Positions 25,149 through 33,453 of a stretch of 64,000 nucleotides of DNA are shown piece after piece. Origin of the DNA: CAISIP01 sp038326025 (GTDB lineage Bacteria; Pseudomonadota; Gammaproteobacteria; Burkholderiales; Burkholderiaceae_C); the NCBI GenBank assembly GCA_038326025.1, contig JBBQJP010000001.1, forward strand, positions 62,001 to 126,000, read 5' to 3'. The notes under the pieces are model-generated. The model had not been told where the DNA came from. It did no database searches and saw only the letters and a program-made list of their open reading frames with translations. The position numbers and the translations under genes are program-made. How positions within the stretch are numbered: position 1 is the first letter of the stretch; the number at the start of each line of letters is the position of its first letter.

Positions 25149-27554
25149 TTAACGTGCCTGCCGCAAGGCCTGTTGAGCACGGTCCCGCAGCAGGCGCAGG
25201 GATGCCAGCTGACGTTCAGTCAGCGTCGGTGCCACCTGGTCCAACATGCCGGCATAGATCAAGGCGAAGGGTTTGTCATTGAGCCGCATCGGCAGCAGCA
25301 GCAGCGCGGTTGCACGCACCTTCTGCAGATACCAAGCAGGCAGGCGAGCGGTCAAATGCGAGGTGGCTGCGTTTGCGATCCAGGTGTCGGCACCCCGCGC
25401 GCACACTGCCTGCAGCAGGTCACTCGCGCCCGCACCCAGCGGCACCCGAAACGCCTGCAAGATCGCATCGACGCCACCGCCCACCCCGAAGCGACCGATC
25501 ATGCTGTCGGTCTTCGGATCACGCATGCAGAACACGGCGTGTGACAGGCCCACGGCCTTTTGCAGGGTAACCAGCACCATGAGCAACACATCTTTCAAGG
25601 CACTGCCCTGCGCCAGTGCCTTGTCGATGTCGCGCAAGGCGGCGGCCAATTTGTCATCGATCGACAGATTGCGGCTGCATGCACCGTCCAGCGTCGGCAT
25701 CGCGACCGATGCCGGGCCATCGGGGTCCGTCTCCCCAGCGTTTGGCGCTGCCGTGCTTTGCGCCTGCAACAGGCGCGCCGCGATGCTGCCGGGAATGGTC
25801 TGCAACTCCATGGCTGCGGCCAGGTCGACAACCTTGCTGCGCGCCGTTTCCATCGCCACCTGCATTTCGGTCGGGGTGGCGCCCAGTACCCGCGCAAAAC
25901 GTTTGCGCACTGCGTCGAGTTGCTCGGTGCGTCGCTGCGAGTCTTCCTGCAACAAGGTATCGGCCAACTGGTTCGCCGCGAGTGCCGTCCAGCGCAGCTG
26001 ATCCTGGGCATCGGCCGCGGGGCGCGCTGGTGGCTCACCAACCGGCTTGTGCATGTAGCGTCGGATGTCGGCCGGCAAATCCCACAATTTCGCCACGCCC
26101 AGGCCCAGGGCGGCGTACGACAGGCCCAGGACACGGGTCGAGGCGCTGTCTTCGCTCAGTTTGCCGGCACTGGCATGTTGCAGCGTCTGGACCTGGCTGG
26201 CCTCCTTCGGGAAGTAATACATGGCAAGCAGGCGTCCCAGGTCCTGGAACATGGCGCCGATGAAGGTCTCCTCACCATCGCGATTGGACCCCGTCAACTC
26301 ACGCGCAATCGACGCTGCTGTCAGCGCCCGCAGAAACTCACCGGTCAACACATCCGCATGCGCCTTGTCCTGCATGCCCTCGAGCAGAACCAGGCCCATC
26401 GCCATGTTGCGCAGACCATTGAAACCGATCAAGGTCACCGCCCGCGAAATGGTCGATATGCCACCACCGCGCGCGTAATAAGCACTGTTCACGACCCGCA
26501 GCAACTTGTTGGACAGGGCCACGTCCTTGAGGATCTCGTCGGCGACAGCTCCGACGCTTTCGCTATCCGAAGCCGCCATGGCCTGAATGCGCGACACCGC
26601 ATGGGTCATGGCCGGAAAGTCCTCGTTCTGATGCATGCGCCGCAACAACCGCTCGAGTGCACCGTCTTTGGCACCCGACTCCACCGGTTCAGCAGGCACA
26701 AGGTTCGCACCCGACAAACCAGACCATTGCGCCAGCTTCGCGCGAAAGACCTGCGCACTGGCATAACGAAGGTCAACGTCAGCCGCGACGGCCGCAAGTA
26801 CGATCGCGCGCAACTCATCGTCCGAACCTTCCGCCTTGTCCGCTGGCAAAAGCCCAGCGGCATCGCCGCCCTCGCCCGGCGGAGTGCGCCTGACCGAAAG
26901 CAGGCAATAGAGCATCATGCCGACGGCATGGATATCTGCGTCGGCATGACGGACCTTTGCTTCGGCATGACCGATTGGCCACCAAGGGGCCAGCGCCCGC
27001 GTCTGCGCCGCATGGGCATCGGCATCGGTCACCCGGATCGGTACCGCAAAATCCAGCAAATGCAAGCGACCCACGTCATCGATCAGCAGATTGCCGGGAT
27101 GCAAGCGGCTGTGTACTTGACCGGCTGAATGGGCCAGCACCAAGGCGTCGAGCACCTCCAGCATCCAGCCAACCGCCTTGCGTGCCGGCACCGCTACAGG
27201 CAACGTCATGCGCTCTGCCAGTGTCTGACCCTCAACCCAATTGGATATCAGGTAGGGCTGTCCTTCCAGCACACCGACATCGCGCAGGGGCACGATGACC
27301 GGATGCGTCAAGTGGCTGAGCTGGTTCACCCGCTGGATCCAGGACGCCATCTGCGCTGCATCCACATCCCGGCCAGGCTTGACCAGTTTGACGCGCACTT
27401 CACGCCCGGATTGGGAATCCAAGCCATGCCAGATGCTGGCCAAATCGTTATCCGCCAGCAGGCGGCGCAAGGTGTAACGCGCTGAAAATTGCGTATGTAT
27501 CCTGGGATCGGGTGGGATCAATCCGCCAACGGGTTTCACAGTCGATTCCTGCAT
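25149..27554 (-). CDS. Pseudokinase-HDOD-GAF signalling protein
   Basis: An 801-residue cytoplasmic protein. Residues 28-270 follow a Ser/Thr protein kinase fold with a Lys at 56 (VRVKLVKP), but the catalytic loop reads VHSRLHPGN (148-155), so the HRD aspartate is replaced by Arg, and DFG is DFA (168-170). It is therefore probably a catalytically dead pseudokinase. An HDOD domain follows (about 325-520), with VVNSAYYARGGGISTI and AVTLIGFNGLRNMAMG. A GAF-like end (about 660-790) carries KAVGLSHAVFCMRDPKTD. Such HDOD proteins take part in cyclic-di-GMP and motility signalling. No gene is coupled to it. Confidence 0.8.
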   Translation of the reverse strand: MQESTVKPVGGLIPPDPRIHTQFSARYTLRRLLADNDLASIWHGLDSQSGREVRVKLVKPGRDVDAAQMASWIQRVNQLSHLTHPVIVPLRDVGVLEGQPYLISNWVEGQTLAERMTLPVAVPARKAVGWMLEVLDALVLAHSAGQVHSRLHPGNLLIDDVGRLHLLDFAVPIRVTDADAHAAQTRALAPWWPIGHAEAKVRHADADIHAVGMMLYCLLSVRRTPPGEGGDAAGLLPADKAEGSDDELRAIVLAAVAADVDLRYASAQVFRAKLAQWSGLSGANLVPAEPVESGAKDGALERLLRRMHQNEDFPAMTHAVSRIQAMAASDSESVGAVADEILKDVALSNKLLRVVNSAYYARGGGISTISRAVTLIGFNGLRNMAMGLVLLEGMQDKAHADVLTGEFLRALTAASIARELTGSNRDGEETFIGAMFQDLGRLLAMYYFPKEASQVQTLQHASAGKLSEDSASTRVLGLSYAALGLGVAKLWDLPADIRRYMHKPVGEPPARPAADAQDQLRWTALAANQLADTLLQEDSQRRTEQLDAVRKRFARVLGATPTEMQVAMETARSKVVDLAAAMELQTIPGSIAARLLQAQSTAAPNAGETDPDGPASVAMPTLDGACSRNLSIDDKLAAALRDIDKALAQGSALKDVLLMVLVTLQKAVGLSHAVFCMRDPKTDSMIGRFGVGGGVDAILQAFRVPLGAGASDLLQAVCARGADTWIANAATSHLTARLPAWYLQKVRATALLLLPMRLNDKPFALIYAGMLDQVAPTLTERQLASLRLLRDRAQQALRQAR

Positions 27555-27694
27555 GATGAAAGAAGCTTCGCCGCCGACTCGAGAAAACTCAAGCCCGACC
27601 AGTATGGCACTGGATGAACCGCCGGCCATCCGGCATGATGCACATCCACGTGGCCTGCACGCCACGTGGGATCAGGCGTTTCGCCACCGTCGTT

Positions 27695-28459
27695 TCAGCG
27701 AGGCAGCTGGCCACGGCGCCACATTTCCCGCAAATCATCGATAGCCGGCATGCCGGCCATCAACACGAGCAAAAAGGCCAGTGGAATCGTCGCGCTGAAG
27801 CCGACAGTCTGAAATCCGAATGCGCCGGCCACGCCGCCGACGAAGAATGCCCCCACCAGCAGCAGCAAAATCCGAAGCCGCTGGCGATTGGCCAGAACCG
27901 TCAGCGCGACTGACGTCGGATGGCGGTTCCAGTACAGCAGCTTGCCGATTTCGATGCCGATGTCGGTGACCAACCCCGTCACGTGTGTGGTCCGGATCTC
28001 GGCGTTGGAGAGTTTCGAGATCACCGCGTTCTGCAATCCCATCATGAAACACAGCAACATCACGGTAACCGGCACGAACAGCCCCGCCACCCCCATCAGG
28101 CGGGCGCCCAACAGCCCGAAAATCAGCAGCAGCGCCGCCTCGAGCAGCAGGGGTAATGCGAATTCGCTGTGCATGTCCTTGCGCCGCGCATAGTGCACCA
28201 GTACGGCTGAACAGGCCGCGCCCATCATGAACGACAACAAGGCGCCCAAACCGACCAGCACCAGCGCCATGTTGCCCAGCACGAAGTTGTCAGCCATCGC
28301 CGAGACGATGCCGGTCATGTGTGAGGTGTATTGCTGTACGGCGAGAAACCCGCCGGCATTGATCGCGCCGGCTACAAACGCCAGCGTGACGCCCAGTATC
28401 CGGTTGGCCTGATGCGTACGGTTGCGTCCGGTCAGGCGTCTGGCGAATTGGATAGGCAC
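27695..28459 (-). CDS. DUF1275 (YoaK-like) membrane protein
   Basis: A 254-residue inner-membrane protein with about six hydrophobic segments. The signature region is FVAGAINAGGFLAVQQYTSHMTG followed later by FMMGLQNAVISKLS and THVTGLVTDIGIEIG, typical of the DUF1275/YoaK family. Function is unknown, although family members are stress- or sulfate-related in some species. It stands alone, with a 141-base gap to the kinase-HDOD gene and a similar gap to the cytochrome gene. Confidence 0.85.
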   Translation of the reverse strand: MPIQFARRLTGRNRTHQANRILGVTLAFVAGAINAGGFLAVQQYTSHMTGIVSAMADNFVLGNMALVLVGLGALLSFMMGAACSAVLVHYARRKDMHSEFALPLLLEAALLLIFGLLGARLMGVAGLFVPVTVMLLCFMMGLQNAVISKLSNAEIRTTHVTGLVTDIGIEIGKLLYWNRHPTSVALTVLANRQRLRILLLLVGAFFVGGVAGAFGFQTVGFSATIPLAFLLVLMAGMPAIDDLREMWRRGQLPR

Positions 28460-28600
28460 GGGGGATGGGTCAGTGGCAAGGAGAACACTACCCGATCGTA
28501 ACGGGATCGAAGACGGTTCCGGACACAGTCGGCCGATCCCATGGCAGTTCGTTCACTGCAATGCGTGCGCCGGCCATCAGCGTCCAGGCGTCGTACGGGC

Positions 28601-29158
28601 TCAGCGGTCGGCGTTGTCGTGACGCTGTTGCTTGCGCCCGTGCAACGTGGCGGCAACCAGATTCTCACGTTGGCGCAGCGACGTAAAAACCACGCCGGCC
28701 ACATGCAAGGCCAGCAGCGGCAGCATCAAGTAACCAAGCAAGCCATGCAACTCCTCCAGCCAGGCCATGCCCCAGAAACGGTCAGTCGTGTACAGCCAAC
28801 CGGTCACGCCGGTGGCCACGGCGTCGGCCAGCAGTGCCACCACCATCCAGCCGCCCAAGGGGTTGTGTCCCATGAAGTGCGGCTCGCGCCGTCGCCAGAC
28901 CGCAAGCGCGTAGGCCTGCGTGGCTTTGATCCCGCGCACGAACTGCGCAAATCGCCAATACCCCGACGCAGCGAAACCCAATACAACCCGCAGGCTTGCT
29001 GGGGCCAACGCCAGGTAGCCGGTCCACTCATGAATCCAGCCACCACCTTCATGGGTGACGAAGCTGGCGATCATGGAACTGGCCAACGTCCAGTGCAGCA
29101 CCCGTAGCAACGGGCTCCAGACCTGCTGCGAGGCGGCACTGGAACGCACCGTGTCCAT
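28601..29158 (-). CDS. Cytochrome b561-type membrane protein
   Basis: A 185-residue membrane protein with four predicted helices. Potential haem histidines lie in LLRVLHWTLASSM, GGGWIHEWTGYLAL, and LEELHGLLGYLMLPLLALHVAGV. It belongs to the b561/Ni-Fe hydrogenase cytochrome b group that passes electrons across the inner membrane. ATG 29158 overlaps the TGA of the PepSY gene (TGATG), so the two are translated together. This pair is common in proteobacteria, where the PepSY protein is periplasmic and the cytochrome may handle electrons from a soluble donor. Confidence 0.85.
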   Translation of the reverse strand: MDTVRSSAASQQVWSPLLRVLHWTLASSMIASFVTHEGGGWIHEWTGYLALAPASLRVVLGFAASGYWRFAQFVRGIKATQAYALAVWRRREPHFMGHNPLGGWMVVALLADAVATGVTGWLYTTDRFWGMAWLEELHGLLGYLMLPLLALHVAGVVFTSLRQRENLVAATLHGRKQQRHDNADR

Positions 29159-29436
29159 CAACGGCTCTTGGTCGGCACTGGCGCCAGCGTCACCGGGTGG
29201 AAATAGAACTCGCCACGCTCGCCCTTCTCGTTCAGGGCGTACACCTCATAACAGCCACCGTCTTCCTTGATGCGGCGCACCGTGTAACCTTTTTCCTTGA
29301 GCTGCTGCTCCAGCTTTTCGACCGGCTCCCAGCCGGTGCGGGGGCCGGAATCGCAGGTTGCCAGACCGGTCGCATGGGCCATGGTGCCGCAGCCCAGGAC
29401 CAAGGCCGTCAAAGCCATCTGGATTCGATTCGTCAT
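29158..29436 (-). CDS. Periplasmic PepSY-domain protein
   Basis: A 92-residue protein with a signal peptide (MTNRIQMALTALVLGCGTMAHA), followed by a single PepSY_2-like domain. It has WEPVEKLEQQLKEKGYTVRRI, then EDGGCYEVYALNEKGERGEFY and FHPVTLAPVP. One Cys lies near the mature N-terminus (LATCDSG) and one in the domain. ATG 29436 has GGAGG upstream. The gene is translationally coupled to the cytochrome b gene. Its expected job is to bind or modulate a redox partner outside the membrane, inferred from the pair. Confidence 0.85.
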   Translation of the reverse strand: MTNRIQMALTALVLGCGTMAHATGLATCDSGPRTGWEPVEKLEQQLKEKGYTVRRIKEDGGCYEVYALNEKGERGEFYFHPVTLAPVPTKSR

Positions 29437-29803
29437 GGTGAAACCTCCGTGTGATGCATCATGCGAAAGTCGTGTGACGTCTCGGGCGAAATATAGGTCT
29501 TCCAGATGAACGGCTGGTAAAGCGCCCCGCGTTTTTTCTTGACCTGTCGCGGCATGACGTGGCAAGCCCAATCAAGCGGCCTTGGTCAGGGCACGTTTCA
29601 AAGCCGGCCAAGATTTTGCTGGATAACTTCTGCGACGAAGCGCCTTTTGGCGGGCGAATAGTTGGCCGCCGGGATTGAGACACCGGGATGGGTATCGCCG
29701 CATCAGACGGCGTCCCGTCCGACAATACGCGGCGTCCTGGGCTGATGCGTCGCGGCAGGCCGTCTGGCTATGCTGAACACCATCAATCGCTTGGATGAAC
29801 GTC
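29437..29803. other. Intergenic region before the DUF3309 gene
   Basis: The 367 bases contain no supported gene. Its left end must hold the promoter of the PepSY-cytochrome pair and its right end that of the DUF3309 gene, so it is a divergent regulatory region. No operator repeat stood out. Confidence 0.45.
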
Positions 29804-29956
29804 ATGGGAACCATTTTGCTGATCGTGTTGGTGCTGTTGCTGGTGGGCGTCTTGCCTGCGTGGCCCCACAGCCGGAGCTGGGGGTACGGTCCTACCGGTG
29901 GCTTGGGCCTGATCGTCTTGATCGTCGTTGTGTTGTTATTGACCGGCGGACTTTGA
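29804..29956 (+). CDS. DUF3309-like small membrane protein
   Basis: A 50-residue protein starting MGTILLIVLVLLLVGVLPAW, with the middle HSRSWGYGPTGGLG and a second hydrophobic segment (LIVLIVVVLLLTGGL). This is the DUF3309 pattern: two short membrane helices joined by a Pro-x-Trp-x-His-Ser turn. Such proteins are widespread in Burkholderiales and appear in stress settings, with unknown function. It is easily missed because of its size. It belongs with the stress-type genes around it (OsmC, alternative oxidase, PepSY). Confidence 0.8.
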   Translation: MGTILLIVLVLLLVGVLPAWPHSRSWGYGPTGGLGLIVLIVVVLLLTGGL

Positions 29957-30075
29957 CAGTCTTCAAAGTGAGCCAGGGCTGCAAGCGAACCGGCCCCGAA
30001 GGGCGGTGTGCCGGTCGGCAAACTCTGTCCGTCACGCCGAGTTTTTTAGTTTGAGTTGAATCAAAGGTGAACTCC

Positions 30076-30246
30076 ATGTCCAACGCTTTTCCTGCCACCG
30101 AGTTGTCCGACCCGCCCACGCAGCCTCCGGAGATGCCACCCAATCCGGTCACGCCGGAACCCCCGGCCCATCCGGTCGAGTCACCGCCCTCAGAAAATCC
30201 AGTCCCGGTGCGCGAGCCTCCACAGGTCAAGCCGCCCGTTGCCTAA
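30076..30246 (+). CDS. Small proline-rich protein
   Basis: A 56-residue protein made largely of Pro, Glu, Pro-Pro pairs and Val (for example PPTQPPEMPPNPVTPEPP). It has no signal peptide or hydrophobic segment, so it is probably disordered and soluble. A GGTGA lies just before the ATG. Similar short Pro-rich peptides occur in Burkholderiales as tiny independent genes with no known role. It follows the DUF3309 gene by 119 bases and may share its promoter. The support is the ribosome site, codon use and the conserved style of the family. Confidence 0.6.
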   Translation: MSNAFPATELSDPPTQPPEMPPNPVTPEPPAHPVESPPSENPVPVREPPQVKPPVA

Positions 30247-30366
30247 GTCAGGCCGCTTCTGATGGGCGAGCACGCGTGACGGCAGCCGGGTTCGTGCGGC
30301 CCAAAGCCTTTTAATCCGTTCCGGCTGACGCTGCAAGGCGAAACAGACCATGCAGGGTGGCCCCTG

Positions 30367-30837
30367 TCAGCGGCGGGTGATGGCCGGGACATCCATGTCC
30401 AAGCCACGGTCGGGAGATTCGAAGACCTGATTTTCACCATCGGCCTTATCCACCAGTTCCTCGACGATAAACATGCCATAGCGCTGGGCGGCCGTAGCGT
30501 GCATGCCCTGGATAACCCCGTCCAGCCGTTGGGTCTGGTCGTCATCGGGTGCATGGACGACCAGAAAGCTGCTTCCTTGCTGCGCCAGTTCCCGATGCGC
30601 CTTGATCAGGTTAAGCTCCTGGCCGACCGCCGCCCACGGGCTTGCGGTCACCAGGTCGGAATCCGTCTGGGCCAGCATTTCCTGCGGTGTATAGCGCACG
30701 ATGTCGGACGCTGCAAATCCCTGCTCGGCCAGGGCTTTCACGGCCGCTTCCAGCAAAGCGACGGATTTGAACGCGACGACAGTATGTCCGGTGGGCTTGA
30801 ATACGCCAAACGACCGTGGTGGGTTGGATTTTTCCAT
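30367..30837 (-). CDS. Conserved hypothetical stress-type protein
   Basis: A 156-residue cytoplasmic protein. Its first half, HTVVAFKSVALLEAAVKAL followed by GFAASDIVRYTPQEMLAQ, reads like the general-stress 'Gly-zipper free' proteins found in Burkholderiales, with GQELNLIKAHRELAQQG in the middle and a C-terminal RYGMFIVEELVDKA. It has two alpha/beta repeats. The family has no experimental function that I can name. The ATG has CAGGAG upstream. It is divergent from the OsmC gene and shares its upstream region. Confidence 0.65.
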   Translation of the reverse strand: MEKSNPPRSFGVFKPTGHTVVAFKSVALLEAAVKALAEQGFAASDIVRYTPQEMLAQTDSDLVTASPWAAVGQELNLIKAHRELAQQGSSFLVVHAPDDDQTQRLDGVIQGMHATAAQRYGMFIVEELVDKADGENQVFESPDRGLDMDVPAITRR

Positions 30838-31211
30838 TCGATGCTCCTGTACACGCAGGCCAAGGTGCCAACGATGCACCATGGTGCCGCGAATGAGGCT
30901 CGCCGGCGGCAGGACAAGCGCACATTCCTTTGTAAGCCAAAGACGATAGACACCTTGCGCAGCCCCAGCACGGCCGCGCTGTGTTGCCTTGCGCACAGAC
31001 TGGCGACCATTCGTCGCGGCAGACTGCGAGCGATGCAAGCACATACCTGCCCGAGTGGTCGCGATATTGATTGAAATTCGCGAGGCTCCGCTGACGCGTT
31101 TGGCTGAACCGGGATATGCGCTGTCGGTACAGTGGCGCAGGACCTGGTTCGAAACGACGCATTGTTGCATCATCGACAGCCCTCACAGTTACTTATCAGA
31201 AAGGATTCATC
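30838..31211. other. Divergent intergenic region, stress protein / OsmC
   Basis: The 374 bases carry no supported gene and lie between divergent genes, so they contain both promoters. Short frames here have no homology or ribosome sites. No clear binding site for OxyR or another stress regulator could be picked out. Confidence 0.45.
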
Positions 31212-31658
31212 ATGATTGAAAAGACCGCCAACGTGCATTGGGAAGGACCGGGCAAAAAGGGCCAGGGGCAGATCAGCACCGAAACCGGGGCGCTCAAGCT
31301 GTATCCCTACGGTTTTGCGAGCCGCTTCGAAGATGACCGCCGTGGCACCAACCCCGAAGAGATCCTGGGCGCAGCCCATGCGGCCTGCTTTACGATGGCC
31401 TTCTCGTTCGCGTGCGACAAGGCAGGATTCGCCACCGCCTTGGTCGACACACAGGCCCGTGTGCGCCTGACCCCGCAGGGCGACGGGTTCATCATCGACC
31501 GGATCGCTCTCACCTTGAAGGCCACCGTGCCCGGCATCGATGAAGCGCGGTTCCAGGAGATCGCACTGGCCGCCAAACGCGATTGCCCGTTGTCCAAGGC
31601 GCTGGCGAGCGTAGCCGAAATCACCCTGAAGGCGACGCTCGACAAAGCTGCTGAATGA
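31212..31658 (+). CDS. OsmC-type organic hydroperoxide reductase
   Basis: A 148-residue OsmC/Ohr-family peroxidase. The two redox cysteines are in AAHAACFTMAFSFAC and KRDCPLSKALASV. It begins with TANVHWEGPGKKGQGQIS and ends with ITLKATLDK, typical of OsmC rather than Ohr. The enzyme reduces organic hydroperoxides in the cytoplasm during osmotic or oxidative stress. Start ATG 31212 follows AAAGGA. An alternative oxidase gene is convergent downstream, so the two stress genes may be controlled separately. Confidence 0.9.
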   Translation: MIEKTANVHWEGPGKKGQGQISTETGALKLYPYGFASRFEDDRRGTNPEEILGAAHAACFTMAFSFACDKAGFATALVDTQARVRLTPQGDGFIIDRIALTLKATVPGIDEARFQEIALAAKRDCPLSKALASVAEITLKATLDKAAE

Positions 31659-31745
31659 ATATCAAAGAAGGGAGCGCAGCTGCATAACGTGCTGGGCCGG
31701 GCAAGCAGGGCGGGTTACTTGTCGGCGCTTGTGCCGCGCAGTCTC

Positions 31746-32384
31746 CTAGGTTTTGAGCGGCGTGTGCTCCGCGTTGAGTTGGTCGGCAAAACGGTGGTTG
31801 ACGTCGCGGTGACCAGCCTCGTCGTCGCGGACCACCAGGATGACGTCGCGCAGGCGCGCATCGGATGCCAGCTTCCAGTAGTCGATTGCAATCTGCGGCG
31901 CCGCCACGTTCTCGTAGCGCCCCGCATCGATGCCTTCCAGATACTCGGTATAGCTGTAAACCGCTTCCTCCTCGAAGTAGCCGACCAGGCGATGCGCGGT
32001 GCGCGACGACACGAGATAAAGCAGAAAAAACAGGTTGTAGAAAACGCCTTGCGCCAGCATGACCATCCAGCGCTCGAGTCGACTCGGTTTGGCAATGTGC
32101 ACAAAAGTCATCAGGTGCATGCGTTCGTTTTCGGCCTCGTCGAGCAATTGGCGTATCCAGCCCTCGTCGTCCTTCATGTTGCGCAGCGACTTCAGATGGA
32201 TCAAGGCACCGCCCACCATGCCAGGCACGGCCGCAACTGTCTCCAGCACCACGGCGCGGTTACCGTAACGCCCGGCAAAAAAGGTGTCGGCCAGAAAACG
32301 AAGGAAGCGGGTGGTGCGCCAGGCGAAGCGGTCTGAAAAATCGGACTGTGGGTGATGGGATCCTGTCGGGGACGTCGAAGGCAT
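31746..32384 (-). CDS. Cyanide-insensitive alternative oxidase (AOX)
   Basis: A 212-residue membrane-bound di-iron oxidase of the alternative oxidase family. The four iron-binding Glu/ExxH motifs are visible: LETVAAVPGMVGG, EAENERMHLMTFV, FEEEAVYSYTEYL and RDDEAGHRDVNH. Two short hydrophobic helices (WMVMLAQGVFYNLFFLLYLV) dip into the membrane. The enzyme oxidises ubiquinol and reduces oxygen without pumping protons, keeping electron flow when cytochrome oxidase is blocked by NO, cyanide or stress. ATG 32384 is chosen because conserved sequence begins soon after it and GAGAAAG lies upstream. AOX genes are sporadic in bacteria. Confidence 0.85.
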   Translation of the reverse strand: MPSTSPTGSHHPQSDFSDRFAWRTTRFLRFLADTFFAGRYGNRAVVLETVAAVPGMVGGALIHLKSLRNMKDDEGWIRQLLDEAENERMHLMTFVHIAKPSRLERWMVMLAQGVFYNLFFLLYLVSSRTAHRLVGYFEEEAVYSYTEYLEGIDAGRYENVAAPQIAIDYWKLASDARLRDVILVVRDDEAGHRDVNHRFADQLNAEHTPLKT

Positions 32385-32744
32385 GGATAACTTTCTCAAG
32401 TTCGGCAGGGTGCGGTCCATTCTGCTTGCAAGCACCGCCTGTGGGACGGATGTCCCTGGAGGCTGCCATGTTACTGCGGCATCTGAAAGTGGAAACTTTT
32501 CACAGCGCCTGCCATTGGCGCACCAGCATGAAGTGCTTCGCCAAAGCGGGCAAGCAGAACTACGCACCGGGCGGATCGGGACCTTGGCGCTAATGTCCGC
32601 TTCATGGGCCCATGCGGCGGCGGGGTCATCAGGTGACGTTGCCCCTGCGAAAACGCAAGTGGGTAATATCAAGACCGACCCCTCCCGGCATGGCTGGCTT
32701 CGGCCCAGCACTATGTCACCCGATCAAAAGGACCACGCTTCACC
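32385..32744. other. Divergent intergenic region before the alternative oxidase and dehalogenase
   Basis: The 360 bases lie between divergent genes, so both promoters should be here. Open frames crossing it lack homology and ribosome sites. No FNR-, NsrR- or DNR-type palindrome was recognised with confidence. Confidence 0.4.
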
Positions 32745-33446
32745 ATGAAACCTTTCGCACCCCGGGTGTTGGCATTCGATGTATTTGGCACGGTGGTCGA
32801 CTGGCACGGCAGCATCCGGCGAGAGATCGACGCGATGGCCCTGGGTGTCGACGGCGCAGCATTCGCCCTCGCCTGGCGCGCCGGATACCAGCCTGCGATG
32901 CGCCGGGTCATGTCGGGCGAACTCGGTTGGACGTTGCTCGATGATCTGCATCGCATGATGCTCGACGAGGTGCTCCATACGTTCGGTATCTCCCATCTGA
33001 ACGCAGCCGAGAAAGCCCATCTCAACAAGGTCTGGCACCGGCTCGATCCCTGGCCCGACGCCGTGCCGGGCTTGATGCGGCTCAAACAGCGCTACATCAT
33101 CTGCAGTCTGTCCAACGGCAACATCGGCCTGTTGACGCACATGGCCAAACATGGCGGGTTGCCCTGGGACTGCGTGTTGTCTGCCGAGGTGTTCAAAGCC
33201 TACAAGCCGGACCCGTCGGTTTACCTCGGTGTGGGCAAGGTGTTCGATGTGGCGCCCGCCGCGGTGATGCTGGTCGCTGCGCATCAGGACGATCTGGCGG
33301 CCGCGCGCGCCTGCGGGCTGCAGACGGCTTATATCGAACGGCCGACCGAGTTTGGCGCCGATCGGATCAAGGACGTCAGCCCGGACCCGGCCAATACGCT
33401 GCACGCGCGAGATTTTCTGGACCTGGCCGAGCAGTTGGCGGCCTGA
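32745..33446 (+). CDS. HAD-superfamily haloacid dehalogenase, type II
   Basis: A 233-residue HAD hydrolase close to L-2-haloacid dehalogenases. The nucleophile motif is LAFDVFGTVVDWHGS (Asp at about 11), motif II is ICSLSNGNIG, motif III has the Lys in FKAYKPDPSVYLG, and motif IV is MLVAAHQDDLAAARACGL. The SNGN and the AHQDDL variants are typical of the dehalogenase subfamily, so haloacid rather than phosphate substrates are likely, but many relatives have other roles. The gene is convergent with the alpha/beta hydrolase, with 7 bases between their stops. Confidence 0.85.
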   Translation: MKPFAPRVLAFDVFGTVVDWHGSIRREIDAMALGVDGAAFALAWRAGYQPAMRRVMSGELGWTLLDDLHRMMLDEVLHTFGISHLNAAEKAHLNKVWHRLDPWPDAVPGLMRLKQRYIICSLSNGNIGLLTHMAKHGGLPWDCVLSAEVFKAYKPDPSVYLGVGKVFDVAPAAVMLVAAHQDDLAAARACGLQTAYIERPTEFGADRIKDVSPDPANTLHARDFLDLAEQLAA

Positions 33447-33453
33447 GAGCCAG

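Noticed and set aside
25560..27128. A 522-codon forward frame antisense to the kinase-HDOD gene
   Set aside because: The reverse strand has recognisable HDOD and kinase-fold sequence, while the forward frame has no known motif or ribosome site.
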